The notes under the pieces are model-generated. The model saw nothing but the letters and a program-made list of their open reading frames with translations. It had not been told where the DNA came from and searched no databases. A stretch of DNA of 64,000 bases from Laterigemmans sp052161645 (GTDB lineage Bacteria; Planctomycetota; Planctomycetia; Pirellulales; Pirellulaceae). Location of the stretch: the NCBI GenBank assembly GCA_052161645.1, contig CP197414.1, one strand, 5' to 3'. Below, one piece after another: positions 43,563 to 54,149 of the stretch (positions are counted from its first letter, which is position 1; each line of letters begins with the position of its first letter). Position numbers and translations under genes: made by a program.

Positions 43563-43876
43563 CGCGGTCTATCCCGAAAAATCGCTTTTGCGAACTATCT
43601 GCAGCGTTTCAAAGGTCGGTATTATGCCAAACTTGGGCAACTCTCCGCAACCCGTAACGCAAACTGCCTAAGGCGGACTCCGGCAACGGAAGGCCACAAG
43701 GGGGTATCCGCTCATGCGCGGAGCGAACATACCGGCTAGCATGGGGGGAAACAGACATTCGTTACAATCAAATCTTTTTACCGAGGTGTCACGAATTAGC
43801 ACCGCGGCCGCCGATGCCCCCAAGACGCTGCGCTGCCAGCGACTCCCTGGGCATGTACATGAGGATCACCGAGACG
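43563..43876. other. Divergent intergenic region, rpmG and acyltransferase gene
   Basis: 314 bases that should hold promoters for both directions. On the plus strand ATGGGG (43741), 16 bases, TACAAT (43763-43768) is a possible promoter for the acyltransferase-like gene. No tRNA or other RNA gene was found. Confidence 0.45.
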
Positions 43877-45280
43877 ATGGAGTTGAACTTTCCCAAACGC
43901 CTATTCCCCCTGCACCTTTCGGACATTGAGCGATTTTTGTTCGCGGATGATCGACCGGCGTATCCGATGGCATTTGTCATCGAGCTGGCGTTCAGCGGCA
44001 TCATGGACGAAGCGGCACTTCGCGATGCGCTGATTGAGGCGCTCCGGCGTCATCCATTGTTGGCCTCGAAGCTGGGACCAGCGAAAAACAAACCCCACTG
44101 CTGGTTACACCCCGACGGCGATTTGCCGCCGCTGGACGTCGCCGAGCTGGGCACGCCACTGAATTGTCCGGGTGGCGAGTGGATCGATATTGAATCCCAC
44201 GTCGGCTTGAGAATGTGGCTGCGGAGCGGCTTGGATGGTGAGGGCCAGCCCCGTTCCATTCTCACTTGCCAATTTCATCACGTCTGTTGCGATGGCATTG
44301 GCGGCTATCGATTCCTGGGCGACTTATTGGCGTATTACGCCGCCAGAACCGACGGTCTTGGCAGAGAGGCTGAGATTCCCCCGATCGATTTGGGGCGTTT
44401 GCGGGGCCGTGCCGATCGCTGTCGCTTGCAAACCAAAGGGCAATCGAGCAAGGAAGTGACGCGCGACAGCATTCGCTATATCACCGAGATCGTCGGCCGC
44501 GGCAGCACCCCGCTGCGATTTCCCAAACAAAAGAGCGGGCCTTTGCCAGCCAGCTTCCCTGGCGTGCATTCGTTTCTGTTCTCTCAAACCGAAGCCAAGC
44601 AGCTTCGGGATGTGGCCAAACAGATGGGGTTAATGCTGAATGATCTGCTGCTGCTGGAACTATTTCAAGCCTGTCATCAGTGGAATCGTGACCAGGGGGG
44701 CGGTGGCCAACGCGAACGTTATCGGGTCATGATGCCGGTCGACCTCCGCACGCAAGAAGATTACGAAACCCCTGCGGCGAACGTCGTCGGCTACACCTTT
44801 CTGACGCGAACCGCCCGGGAATTGGCTGATCGCACGGCACTGGCGACCAGCATTCGCGAGGAAACGGCGGGCATCAAACATAATCGCAGCGGCGAACGTT
44901 TTGTGGAGATGGTGGCCACCGGTGCCACCGTCCGCGGACTGCTGCCGTTAATGACCAAGCTGCCGAGAACACTGTGCACGGTCATCCTCAGTAACATCGG
45001 TGATCCCAGCCGTCGTTTTTTGGCGAAATTCGAGCGGCGTGGCGGCAGTCTCGTGGCCGGCAATTTGCTGCTCGAAAGCATCACCGGCTATCCTCCCATG
45101 CGACCCAGATCCAGAGCTTCGATTTCTGTCGTGCAATATCGCCGCGAGTTAATGATCGGCGTGCGTTGCGACCCCCATCGATTTTCCAGCAGTGACACCG
45201 CGCGGATGCTGGACATTTATATCTCCAAACTGCAAGCTTACTTGCCGACGCCTTCCGCTGCGCCAGCCTTAGTTCACTGA
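43877..45280 (+). CDS. Condensation/acyltransferase-superfamily protein
   Basis: 467 residues from ATG 43877 (43859 also possible). The catalytic HHxxxDG motif is H134-H135-V-C-C-D139-G140 (FHHVCCDGIGGYRF), shared by NRPS condensation domains, wax ester/diacylglycerol acyltransferases and polyketide-associated acyltransferases. The second half has RVMMPVDLRTQ and TLCTVILSNIGDP, as in the WS/DGAT-like group. It is a stand-alone enzyme with no carrier protein or synthetase beside it, so lipid or small-molecule acylation is more likely than peptide synthesis. Confidence 0.8.
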   Translation: MELNFPKRLFPLHLSDIERFLFADDRPAYPMAFVIELAFSGIMDEAALRDALIEALRRHPLLASKLGPAKNKPHCWLHPDGDLPPLDVAELGTPLNCPGGEWIDIESHVGLRMWLRSGLDGEGQPRSILTCQFHHVCCDGIGGYRFLGDLLAYYAARTDGLGREAEIPPIDLGRLRGRADRCRLQTKGQSSKEVTRDSIRYITEIVGRGSTPLRFPKQKSGPLPASFPGVHSFLFSQTEAKQLRDVAKQMGLMLNDLLLLELFQACHQWNRDQGGGGQRERYRVMMPVDLRTQEDYETPAANVVGYTFLTRTARELADRTALATSIREETAGIKHNRSGERFVEMVATGATVRGLLPLMTKLPRTLCTVILSNIGDPSRRFLAKFERRGGSLVAGNLLLESITGYPPMRPRSRASISVVQYRRELMIGVRCDPHRFSSSDTARMLDIYISKLQAYLPTPSAAPALVH

Positions 45281-45484
45281 CAAACTGCCTGCCTGATAAT
45301 CTGCCTAACAAACCGCTGGCCGCGCCAGCAGCAGCCGCTTTGGCATTAGCCGCGGTTTCCCCCGGTTCTCAGGTGGGTTCTAAATATTTCTGGAACCGCG
45401 CGATTGAGTTCGCGTCTATCCCGTACGACACCGCAGCGATTGCAACTTTTCTTAGACACTCAATTGTTTCCAAGGCACCGTCCA

Positions 45485-48400
45485 ATGTTATCCTTTGGCG
45501 CTACCCTCCGCTCAACTGGTCTCTTCTCATTCTGCTTATTGGGCTTCATGGTTTTCCCAACCCCCGGACGTGCTGAACCGATTGGACTCATTGAACGATA
45601 CGCGCTCGCCGAAGATCGCCAAGCGATTTTACGAGAGCTAATTCCAGGCAGTGAAGAGTATTATCAGTTGCACTGTTTGCATTATCAGGTCACTGGCCAA
45701 TTGGCCCAAGCCGAAGCGATGCTAGCCCGCTGGGAAAAAGACTCATCGCCCCCCCGTGGCGAAACCCCCGCGCTGCGAAACATGCGCGATCGCCAGCGGC
45801 TGTTGACATACGCCACCTCCCCCGATCGCGCGGTCGAATACCTACGTGATCGTCTGAATATCCAACTGGAGCATCCCGCCCCGCGTCGCGTTGGTCAACG
45901 CCAGTGGCCTGATCGGTTGGACCAAAATCTGCTCAATCCAGAAGCGTTGATTCGGCAAGCAATCCGCGATAACCATTCGCTCACCCCGGTTGCCTTAGCC
46001 TGGCTGACCGACTGGATGCTGGATGGAAAAGTGCAAAATGCGGGCGCCGATCTGAAATGGCTTAGTCAGCAAATCAATGGTCGCTGGACGCCCCGCTTAG
46101 GCGAACTGGCTCTGGCCGAACTGCGTTCCCGCGATCCCCAACAACACGGCTTTGGGGATCGTGCCATCCACACCCACCTCACGCAAGCGGAACTTGAAGC
46201 CATTCGCCAAGCCTATCCAGCGCTCGCTTCCAGTGACGGACTGATCAATCAGTTGTTGCTTCGCCTGCGACCTGATGACGATAGCGATCCAGGCCAGCAG
46301 CCTGAGGTGCGTCTCGACTATTTGCGCCGCGTAGAGCAGTTCACGCAGTCCTTGCCCGAATCCCAAAACAATCTTAAAGCGGCCGCCGCCTACCGTTTGC
46401 TGGAAGCCCACTGGATGCGGGACGAATATCCGCTCGACCTGCTGCTGCGTTATCTTCAATTGCCGCGACGCAGCGGCATCGTGCGCTCCTTGTCTGCGGC
46501 CGAACAACGCTCGGCCGCTCAGCTCAACGTCGACTTTACCAAAGTCGCGTTACTGCCGGCGATTGGTAACGAGGAGCCGCTGATTCGCAAGTACTTAGAA
46601 CACTTCCTCCGCGATGCTGACTCGACCGAGCAATTCAAGAAACTAATTGAAAACGGCTATCTGACTCGCGTCTTCGCCGAAACCAAACTACTCTATGGAA
46701 TCGGCAACCCAGAGCGTTGGTATGGCGTGTTGTCGGCCGACCTCCGCAGTCAACTGACCGATCGCGTGGAGCTGACTTTGCCGTCCACCAACCCGGCATA
46801 CACCGACCCGGCTCGGCCAGCTTCGCTGCAAGTCGATCTTAAACATGTGGACGAGTTGATTATTCGCGTTTATGAGATCAACAGCGAAGCCTATTATCGG
46901 AATACGAATAAACTGATCAACACCGACATCGATCTCGATGGCTTGGTGGCAACCTCCGAACAGCGTTTCAATTACAGCCAACCGGCCATCCTGCGGCATC
47001 GCGAATCGATCGAACTGCCGAGCGTTTCCGGACGCGGTGTGTGGGTGGTCGACCTGCTCGGCGGCGGGCTCCGCGCGCGAGCCATCCTGCGACGTGGCAA
47101 CTTGCGTTTCACCGAACGGATGACTCCCAACGGCCAGCAGTTCGTCGTCTTGGATGAAAACCGCCAACCACTCAAACAGGCCCGCATGCTGGTGGCCGGC
47201 CAAGAATTCTTGGCGAATGACGAAGGACAAATCATCCTCCCCCCAGTCGACCAACCATTGACGCGTCAAGCGATTTTGCTCGATGATGAAATCGCCGTTC
47301 CCGTGCTGTTCATGCACCAGGGCGAACAATATTCGCTGAAGGCGGAGATGCTGCTGAATCGCCAGCAATTGAGGACTGGTAAAACTGCCAACATCGCGGT
47401 CCGCCCCCGCTTGTCGTTCAACGGAGAGCCGCTCGATATCGCCGATCTTCAGGCCCCGGTGTTAACCATCAAGGCTGTCGATCACGACGGCATTGAAACG
47501 ACCAAGCGGATCGAAGATCTGCAGCTCAGCCAACTCGAAGAAACCTTGGTGAGCTTCCGCGTCCCCAGTCGCCTGAGCACGCTCCAAGCCACGCTCGCTG
47601 GCAAACTGAAACGATTGGCTACCGGCCGCGAGTTGGAGCTCAGCGACGTTCGCCAGTGGGATATTAACGCGATCGATAAAACGTCGCGAACACACGACTT
47701 GCACCTCACGCGCGACGGCCAGCAATGGGTGGCGGAAGTGCGTGGGCAAACGGGGGAAGCTGACGAGGGTGTGGTTGTCGGAGTTGCTCTGACAACGCTG
47801 TTTCACAATCAGCCGATTACCAGCACGCTGGAAACCGATGCCCAGGGACGCGTCTTTCTGGGCGAGCTGGAAAATGCGTTGTCGGTGCAATTGTGGACTG
47901 CCGAAGGTAGTCAACTGGTGCGTGATTTAACCTTGGCCTCAGCGGTCTGGCCCGATCGCTTGCATGGCAGCGACGACCAAGCGCTGCAGCTACCTTTGAT
48001 GAACGACAGCGACGAGCTCGGAAAAAACTTTCAGTTACTTTCGATGCTGAGTGATAAGATCAAAGAGGACATCACGGACGCAGCTTTGCAGGTCGAAGCC
48101 GGGATGCTAAAGATCACACCGTTACCGGCGGGCGATTACAGACTGGTCTACCACGATCAGGAAGTGATTCACGAACTGCCCATCTCGATCACCGCCGGCC
48201 CGCTGCTCTCGGGAATTGCGGCGGGCGAAATTCGCCACCTCAACGTCCGCTGGCCCGAGCCGGTCAGCGTCGCGGAGATGAACCTGAATGACTCGGGGCT
48301 GCAGATTCAACTCAGCGGCGATACCTCGGCGACTCGCGTGCACGTGATCGGCAGTCGCTATCTGCCCGACTATGACCCATTCGCGTTGCCCACGATCACG

Positions 48401-51400
48401 CCCTCGCGACGTGGCATCCAACTCGCAGAAAATGGCTACGTCAGCGATTTGCGATTGGGTGAAGAATATCGCTACGTCCTGCAACGCCAATATGCGAAAA
48501 AATACCCCGGTGTGATGTTGGGCCAAACATCATTGCTGTTAGCACCCTGGGTAACCGATGCAACCAAGAACAGCACCCAAACCGCTGCCAGTGGTGATCT
48601 GATTCCCGAGGCGGAGGCAGCCGCGCCCGCCGACATGATGGCCGACCGGGCTCGAGCTCGAGCGAAGCGTCGCGGATCGCAGCCTACGGTCTCGCAAAAT
48701 CTTAACTTCTTGCCCACCGCGGGAAGCTTGCTGACCAATCTCCGCCCAGACGCGGACGGCAATATCAACATCCCGGCAGATCAATTGAGCGACGCGATCA
48801 TCTTTCGCATCGTGGTCGTTGATCCGGTGCACACCGTGGAACGCACCGTCTCGCGATCACTGTCCGCGCTCGAATCGCGAGATCTCCGGCTGACGACTCC
48901 TCTCCCGGCCGAGCGGCCGCTGGCGTTTGAACGAACGGTGCTGGTTGCCGGTCCCGACGCGCCATTGGAGATGAAATCGATCGGTTCGGCCCAACTGCAA
49001 CTGTATACCGAGATTGGCGACCTGCTGCAACTTTTCCGCACCCTCTCGGGCGATCCCCGCATGGACGAATTTGTTGAACTGGGACGCTGGAATACGTTGT
49101 CCGACAATGACAAACGAGCGTTATATGGCAGACTCGCGTGTCACGAGCTGCATATCTTTATCAAAGCACATGACCCCAAGTTTTTCGCCCAAGTAGTTCG
49201 CCCCTACCTGGAGAATAAGAAAGAAAAGCAATTAGTCGATCATTGGTTGTTAGATCGCGATCTTACACCTTGGACCGACTTTTGGCGTTATTCGCGGCTG
49301 AACGCTTTTGAGAAAGCCCTGCTGGCGCGACAAGTCCCTGCGATTCGCGAGACGGTGCTGCGGGAAATGCGCGAGCGAATTGCTCTCGATGATATTGCGC
49401 CAGAAGACATCCGTCGCTTGATCGAAGTCGGTTTGGCAGGCCAAGGTTTGGCGGAAGGGAACAAGTTGGGCCTGATGCTGAACTATGAAGTGATGGACGA
49501 AGAAGCCGCTGAGGGCCAAGCCTATGGGGACGCCTTTGGCCTCATGGAGAAATCGGCGGCCGATCCGTTTTCTGCCGATGCCGCGCCCGAGGCACCCGCT
49601 GGCATGGGTGGCGGTGGCATGGGCGGCGGCATGGGCGGATTTGCTCCCGGCCGCGCGAACCAACGGGGAGCAACTCGCGGTGGACGGATTGCCGCTGGCC
49701 GCAGCCCGGCCGGTCCGCAACGCTTCTTCCAACAACTCGACGCCACGAAACAATGGGCCGAAAACCACTGGGATCACGTTCGCATTGCCGATGCTGGCGA
49801 AGCCTTGATTCCCCTCAATCCGTTTTGGCTGGAGTGGGCGGAAGCGGCCGAGGATCGACCTTTCGTCAGTTCACACGTGCTGCGCCCGACCGACAACCGC
49901 CACGCCGCTTTGGTCGCCTTGACCCTGCTCGGTTTGCCGCTCGATAGCGATGGCGTTGAATTGCCCAGCGAAGAGCAAACGGTCTTTACCCCCGACCAAC
50001 CCGTGGTGATCATCACGAAACGCCTAAAGACCCTGCAGCCGCTCGATGGCAACGCCTCACTGTTGGTTGGGCAACGGTTTGAAGCGGTCGATCAACAACC
50101 GTCAGATAACAACGATGGCGAACCCAAAATCGCTCCCGAAGAGTTCCTCACGGGGCGTGCCTACCGCGGTCAAATTGTCTTGACAAACCCAACGCCTACC
50201 TCGCGAACTGTCGATTGCCTCTGGCAAATTCCCGCCGGCAGCATGCCGCTGGCCGGTTCACAAGCGACCGACAGCAAGACAGTCGTGATCAAGCCCTTTG
50301 AAGTTCAACGGATTGAATATCAGTTCTATTTTCCCGCCGCCGGAGAATTCCAGCATTATCCCGTTTGCCTCTCCAGCAGTGGCCAAGTCGTGGCTCGCGC
50401 CGAACAACAATCGTTCAGCGTCGTTTCCAGCCCCTCGAAAATCGATGAAACCTCTTGGGAACAAATTGCCCAAGCAGGTTCCGCCGATCAAATTGCTGAA
50501 TTCTTGGCGACCGCCAATCTTCGCAAGTTAGACCTGAGCCTGGTGAATCATCGCCTGCGGGACCGAGCGGTCTACGATGCCGTGATCGGTGTCGTCGATA
50601 ACGCCCGCGTCTGGGAGCCGAGCCTGTGGGGCTATGCGTTCCTCTATCGCGACCTACCTCGCATGCAGTCTTACCTCTCGCAACGAACTGATTTTGTCAG
50701 CGTGGTGGGACCAGTTCTCGATAGCCAATTGCTGACCGTCGAACCGATTTCGCGCGGGCTGTACGAACATCTCGAGTTTGCTCCTTTGGTCAGCTCGCGG
50801 ATTCATTCCTTGCGTCCTGAGCCAGAGATCTTGAATGATCGATTTTTGCAACAATATCGCTCGTTAATGCAAATCGTTGCCTACCAACTTCGCCCCAGCG
50901 ACGAACAAACGTTGGCGCTTTGCCATTACTTGTTGCTGCAGAATCGCATCGAAGAGGCCATCTCGCGTTTCGCCACGATCGAGCGCGAGCAAATTGAAAT
51001 GGCTGTCCAGTATGACTACATGGCCGCCTATTTGGCGTTACATCAAGGGAATGTGGAGCAAGCGGGTAAACTCGCGGCGGCCCACGCCGAACACCCCGTG
51101 CCCCGCTGGCGAACGCGATTCCAACAAGTCCAGGACCAACTCAGCCAACGCCGCGATTTGCTCAGCGGTGCGCAACTGGTCAACCAAAACGAGACACCCT
51201 CCGCCGCCGGTGTGCGCGAGGATGCCGCCGATCTGGCACTGCTCGATCGCGAGCAACGCCAAGCCGACAGCGCGGCGACGGCTCCCGATGTTCGCGTGCG
51301 TGTTGAAGGCGATTCCCTAGTGATCGACCATCGCAACACCGAAGCGGTGACGATTAACTTCTACGGAGTCGATCTGGAATTGCTGTTCAGCAAAACACCC

Positions 51401-51856
51401 TTCGTCCGCCAGGGCCTACAGCAGATGGCTATGGTCCGGCCCGGTCGTGTCGAGTCGTTAACGGTCGGCAAAGGCGACGGCAGCTCGCAATTCCGCTTGG
51501 ACGACGTGCTCTCACGTCAGACGTTACTGGTGGAGGTCGTTTCCGGTGCTTCGCGTGACACCACGCTATATTACGGCGGTCGCTTGAAAACCTATCTCTC
51601 CGAAGGTTTCGGGCAACTGCAAGTCAGCGACCGGACAACGGGGCAACCTGTCGAAACCGCCTACGTGAAAGTCTATGCCAAGACCAAAGCTGGAGGGGTG
51701 GAGTTCTACAAGGATGGTTATACCGATTTGCGCGGTCGTTTCGATTATGCCACGTTGAGCACCGGGGATCTGGCGAGCATCTCCAGCTTGGCAATCCTGG
51801 TGCTCGACACCGAGCGGGGGGCAACCCTGCACGAGGTGGCCCCGCCAACACGGTAA
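45485..51856 (+). CDS. Very large exported protein of unknown function (2,123 aa)
   Basis: About 2,123 residues. A signal peptide (MLSFGATLRSTGLFSF, ending near TPGRAEP) marks export. The N-terminal third is helical with TPR-like character (IRELIPGSEEYYQLHCLHYQ-type repeats); the middle holds beta-rich domains, some resembling macroglobulin or carboxypeptidase-regulatory folds (VVLDENRQPLKQARMLVAG). A Gly-Met-rich stretch (GMGGGGMGGGMGG) lies near residue 1,375, and the C terminus has another regulatory-like beta domain (TTGQPVETAYVKVYAKTK). No thioester CxEQ motif is seen, so it is not a normal alpha-2-macroglobulin. The ATG at 45485 is preferred over an upstream frame from 45404. Function unknown. 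Confidence 0.85.
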   Translation: MLSFGATLRSTGLFSFCLLGFMVFPTPGRAEPIGLIERYALAEDRQAILRELIPGSEEYYQLHCLHYQVTGQLAQAEAMLARWEKDSSPPRGETPALRNMRDRQRLLTYATSPDRAVEYLRDRLNIQLEHPAPRRVGQRQWPDRLDQNLLNPEALIRQAIRDNHSLTPVALAWLTDWMLDGKVQNAGADLKWLSQQINGRWTPRLGELALAELRSRDPQQHGFGDRAIHTHLTQAELEAIRQAYPALASSDGLINQLLLRLRPDDDSDPGQQPEVRLDYLRRVEQFTQSLPESQNNLKAAAAYRLLEAHWMRDEYPLDLLLRYLQLPRRSGIVRSLSAAEQRSAAQLNVDFTKVALLPAIGNEEPLIRKYLEHFLRDADSTEQFKKLIENGYLTRVFAETKLLYGIGNPERWYGVLSADLRSQLTDRVELTLPSTNPAYTDPARPASLQVDLKHVDELIIRVYEINSEAYYRNTNKLINTDIDLDGLVATSEQRFNYSQPAILRHRESIELPSVSGRGVWVVDLLGGGLRARAILRRGNLRFTERMTPNGQQFVVLDENRQPLKQARMLVAGQEFLANDEGQIILPPVDQPLTRQAILLDDEIAVPVLFMHQGEQYSLKAEMLLNRQQLRTGKTANIAVRPRLSFNGEPLDIADLQAPVLTIKAVDHDGIETTKRIEDLQLSQLEETLVSFRVPSRLSTLQATLAGKLKRLATGRELELSDVRQWDINAIDKTSRTHDLHLTRDGQQWVAEVRGQTGEADEGVVVGVALTTLFHNQPITSTLETDAQGRVFLGELENALSVQLWTAEGSQLVRDLTLASAVWPDRLHGSDDQALQLPLMNDSDELGKNFQLLSMLSDKIKEDITDAALQVEAGMLKITPLPAGDYRLVYHDQEVIHELPISITAGPLLSGIAAGEIRHLNVRWPEPVSVAEMNLNDSGLQIQLSGDTSATRVHVIGSRYLPDYDPFALPTITPSRRGIQLAENGYVSDLRLGEEYRYVLQRQYAKKYPGVMLGQTSLLLAPWVTDATKNSTQTAASGDLIPEAEAAAPADMMADRARARAKRRGSQPTVSQNLNFLPTAGSLLTNLRPDADGNINIPADQLSDAIIFRIVVVDPVHTVERTVSRSLSALESRDLRLTTPLPAERPLAFERTVLVAGPDAPLEMKSIGSAQLQLYTEIGDLLQLFRTLSGDPRMDEFVELGRWNTLSDNDKRALYGRLACHELHIFIKAHDPKFFAQVVRPYLENKKEKQLVDHWLLDRDLTPWTDFWRYSRLNAFEKALLARQVPAIRETVLREMRERIALDDIAPEDIRRLIEVGLAGQGLAEGNKLGLMLNYEVMDEEAAEGQAYGDAFGLMEKSAADPFSADAAPEAPAGMGGGGMGGGMGGFAPGRANQRGATRGGRIAAGRSPAGPQRFFQQLDATKQWAENHWDHVRIADAGEALIPLNPFWLEWAEAAEDRPFVSSHVLRPTDNRHAALVALTLLGLPLDSDGVELPSEEQTVFTPDQPVVIITKRLKTLQPLDGNASLLVGQRFEAVDQQPSDNNDGEPKIAPEEFLTGRAYRGQIVLTNPTPTSRTVDCLWQIPAGSMPLAGSQATDSKTVVIKPFEVQRIEYQFYFPAAGEFQHYPVCLSSSGQVVARAEQQSFSVVSSPSKIDETSWEQIAQAGSADQIAEFLATANLRKLDLSLVNHRLRDRAVYDAVIGVVDNARVWEPSLWGYAFLYRDLPRMQSYLSQRTDFVSVVGPVLDSQLLTVEPISRGLYEHLEFAPLVSSRIHSLRPEPEILNDRFLQQYRSLMQIVAYQLRPSDEQTLALCHYLLLQNRIEEAISRFATIEREQIEMAVQYDYMAAYLALHQGNVEQAGKLAAAHAEHPVPRWRTRFQQVQDQLSQRRDLLSGAQLVNQNETPSAAGVREDAADLALLDREQRQADSAATAPDVRVRVEGDSLVIDHRNTEAVTINFYGVDLELLFSKTPFVRQGLQQMAMVRPGRVESLTVGKGDGSSQFRLDDVLSRQTLLVEVVSGASRDTTLYYGGRLKTYLSEGFGQLQVSDRTTGQPVETAYVKVYAKTKAGGVEFYKDGYTDLRGRFDYATLSTGDLASISSLAILVLDTERGATLHEVAPPTR

Positions 51857-51884
51857 AGCTCTCCACGATAATGCTCGCGGCAGT

Positions 51885-51914
51885 TTGGTGGATGGGTGGA
51901 CTTTGAGGTATGAT
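51885..51914 (+). promoter_or_regulatory. Candidate promoter of the 419-aa exported protein gene
   Basis: TTGGTG, 18 bases, TATGAT, about 70 bases before the ATG at 51986. Its presence suggests the gene has its own start of transcription despite following the giant gene closely. Confidence 0.35.
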
Positions 51915-51985
51915 GAAAGAGTGAAATTTGCCTCTCAGGCTAACTTCAATCACTTAAGCCTTCAATCACTTCAGCGAGCCCGCTC

Positions 51986-53245
51986 ATGCATCCTTCTGCG
52001 TTTTGGCGACCACTGCTGGTCTTGCTGGCAGTGGCTAGTGGTATCACCGAGGCGGCCAGTCAACAGGCACCGGCAGCCGGCCAGCAGGGATCGGCTACGG
52101 TTGCCGATTTGCGGCATGGCGGAAGTTTGCGAGGGCAATTCAGGCCGGTCGAACTTGATCGGTTCCGCGGCCAAGAAATTTATCTTGACGATGGCCTGCG
52201 ACTGGTGCTGCCTGACGTCGAGTTCCGCCGCTTTCGCGGTCCCGAAGAACGGATGGTTGAATATCGCAGCCGGCTGGCAACGCTGGACGACACCGCCGAT
52301 GCCCACATGGAAATTTCACGTTGGTGCAACAGTGTGGGCTTGCGGGATCAAAAAGACCGCCACCTGCGGCGGGTGATTGAACTCGCCCCCAACGATGCCA
52401 CGGCGCGGCAAGAACTGGGCTACATGCCTTTTGAAAATGGCTGGGTCAAGATCGAATCGCTGCGTCGCAAACGTGGCATGTTGCGCGATGGCGGTCGTTG
52501 GAGATTTGCCGAGGAAGTTCTCAATCAAGGCGATAGCCAAGACTTTGAACAGCAGCGCAAGGATTGGATCAAGAAACTCAATGGCATCAAGATGCGCATT
52601 CGTCGCGGCGGAGTCGCAGGTAACGAAGCCCAAGCTGAATTGATGGCAATCGATGATCCGGCTGCCGACGAAGCGATTGTGAAAGAGTTTCGCGACACCA
52701 GCAATTACAACACCGCCATGCGTCGCCAGTGGCTGCGAATAATGGCCAGGCTAAACACCGGCCTGACGACAACAGCCATCATTCAATCCAGCATGAATGA
52801 TGTCTCCGCCACGATCCAGGAAGACTGTCTCGACTTGTTGCGCGGCGAACATAAATTTCGCGCAATGGCCTACTACCTAAACCATCTCGGCTCCAACGAT
52901 AACGCAGTGGTCAGTTCGGCGGGCAGGGCGCTGGCGGAAATCAATGATCCCGAGATTGCCTTGGTGCTGGTCGAAGCTCTGGTCACCGAACACACCACGA
53001 TTAGCCAGCCGGGCAATGACACCAACGTGGGCATGTCACGCGATGGCAGCGGTCCGGGCGGCGGCATGCAGTTTGGGGGCAAAGCTCAAAAAATCACACG
53101 CTCGTTAGAAAACCCGGAAATCCTGACAGCCCTGCTGGAACTAGTCCCCGATGATGTCAACTACATGTACGACGAAGAACGCTGGAGAAACTATTTCGCC
53201 ATGAAAATGGCTCCGCCTCCCGGCGATCTTCGTCGTGACCCTTAA
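51986..53245 (+). CDS. Exported helical-repeat protein of unknown function
   Basis: 419 residues. A signal peptide (to about TEAASQQ) is followed by a short beta region (YLDDGLRLVLPDVEFRRF), a segment LGYMPFENGWVKIESL also seen in other planctomycete exported proteins, and HEAT-like helical repeats in residues about 225-340 (VSSAGRALAEINDPEIALVLVEAL). A Gly-rich linker (GPGGGMQFGG) comes near the end. It follows the giant exported protein by 129 bases, shares a Gly-Met-rich linker style with it, and may act with it (inference). No named function. Confidence 0.75.
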   Translation: MHPSAFWRPLLVLLAVASGITEAASQQAPAAGQQGSATVADLRHGGSLRGQFRPVELDRFRGQEIYLDDGLRLVLPDVEFRRFRGPEERMVEYRSRLATLDDTADAHMEISRWCNSVGLRDQKDRHLRRVIELAPNDATARQELGYMPFENGWVKIESLRRKRGMLRDGGRWRFAEEVLNQGDSQDFEQQRKDWIKKLNGIKMRIRRGGVAGNEAQAELMAIDDPAADEAIVKEFRDTSNYNTAMRRQWLRIMARLNTGLTTTAIIQSSMNDVSATIQEDCLDLLRGEHKFRAMAYYLNHLGSNDNAVVSSAGRALAEINDPEIALVLVEALVTEHTTISQPGNDTNVGMSRDGSGPGGGMQFGGKAQKITRSLENPEILTALLELVPDDVNYMYDEERWRNYFAMKMAPPPGDLRRDP

Positions 53246-53254
53246 CTTGTCAGC

Positions 53255-54022
53255 TTAAGCCGCAGAAGCTTGCTTTGCCGACGAGCGTCCCTTTCGCAGG
53301 CGGCGCCCGACTGCTAGACCCACTGCGGCAATCCCCAGCCCCACGCTCGATGGCTCGGGCACGGCGGTCAGAAACCGGCTGCTACCAACAAACACCAAAG
53401 GGTCGGTTCCCGGCAGTTGGTTTTCGCGGTCACCGCTGTCGAACAAATAGATATTAAAGTCTTCCAGCCCGCTGAGCATGTCGCCGACCATAAACTTCGG
53501 CGCGCCAGAATCATAGCTCACATTCACCGCACCGCTAAACAGCAGCGGTGTCGTTTCTTGATCACCATACAACACTAAACCAGCGTTAGCGCCGGTGCCG
53601 ATCATCTCCCACGGCATGGCCAAATCCTCCACGGTTCCGCTGATGATCCTGCCCTCGGTGTCACGCGTGATGTTGGTTAATTCACCACCATCAAACCGCA
53701 CCGGGGTGATATAGAAGGGCAAGAAACCGGGATCGGTTGGGGGCGTGACACCGGCCAGTTGCCCCGTGGAGTTCGTGAAAGACACCGTGCTGCCCCCAGT
53801 GTCATCGAGTGAAAACGTCATACTTCCCAAAGCGCGCATGTCGAGCGGAACGCCCTCGGGAGCACCAAGAAGCGCTTCCCCAGCGGCCGTGGCGGTAAAG
53901 ACAAAGTCAGCTTGGATTTGCTGCTGGATGGTGAGAATTTCCGCCCGGCAATGGTTCTGCCCCATCATAAGTGACGCGGCAAGCACGCCAAAGCAACTAA
54001 ACTTCAGCCCAAAACTCTTCAT
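53255..54022 (-). CDS. PEP-CTERM anchored exported protein
   Basis: 255 residues. A signal peptide (MKSFGLKFSCFGVLAASLMMG, ending near CRAE) is followed by a beta-rich mature part, and the C terminus has the PEP-CTERM sorting signal: VPEPSSVG, a hydrophobic helix (GLGIAAVGLAVG) and the basic tail RRLRKGR. Such proteins are cut and attached by an exosortase, which is not in this window. The start at 54022 has GGAG 9 bases upstream. The mature domain has no recognised function. Confidence 0.88.
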   Translation of the reverse strand: MKSFGLKFSCFGVLAASLMMGQNHCRAEILTIQQQIQADFVFTATAAGEALLGAPEGVPLDMRALGSMTFSLDDTGGSTVSFTNSTGQLAGVTPPTDPGFLPFYITPVRFDGGELTNITRDTEGRIISGTVEDLAMPWEMIGTGANAGLVLYGDQETTPLLFSGAVNVSYDSGAPKFMVGDMLSGLEDFNIYLFDSGDRENQLPGTDPLVFVGSSRFLTAVPEPSSVGLGIAAVGLAVGRRLRKGRSSAKQASAA

Positions 54023-54149
54023 GGTGAACATCTCCGCAATCGTGTAAACAACTACCAAGCACCCCCTCTATAGAGAGCGAACGACGGCCATTGTACCTGA
54101 TTTACTTAGCGGAATTTAAGAGTTTGAGAATTTTTTCGCCCCCCATTTT

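Noticed and set aside
43563..43813. Possible tRNA next to rpmG, as found in many bacteria
   Set aside because: No T-loop GTTCGA motif, no acceptor stem and no CCA could be found on either strand.
45485..51856. Giant protein as alpha-2-macroglobulin
   Set aside because: No thioester CxEQ motif and no clear ordered macroglobulin domains; only loose resemblance of some beta segments.
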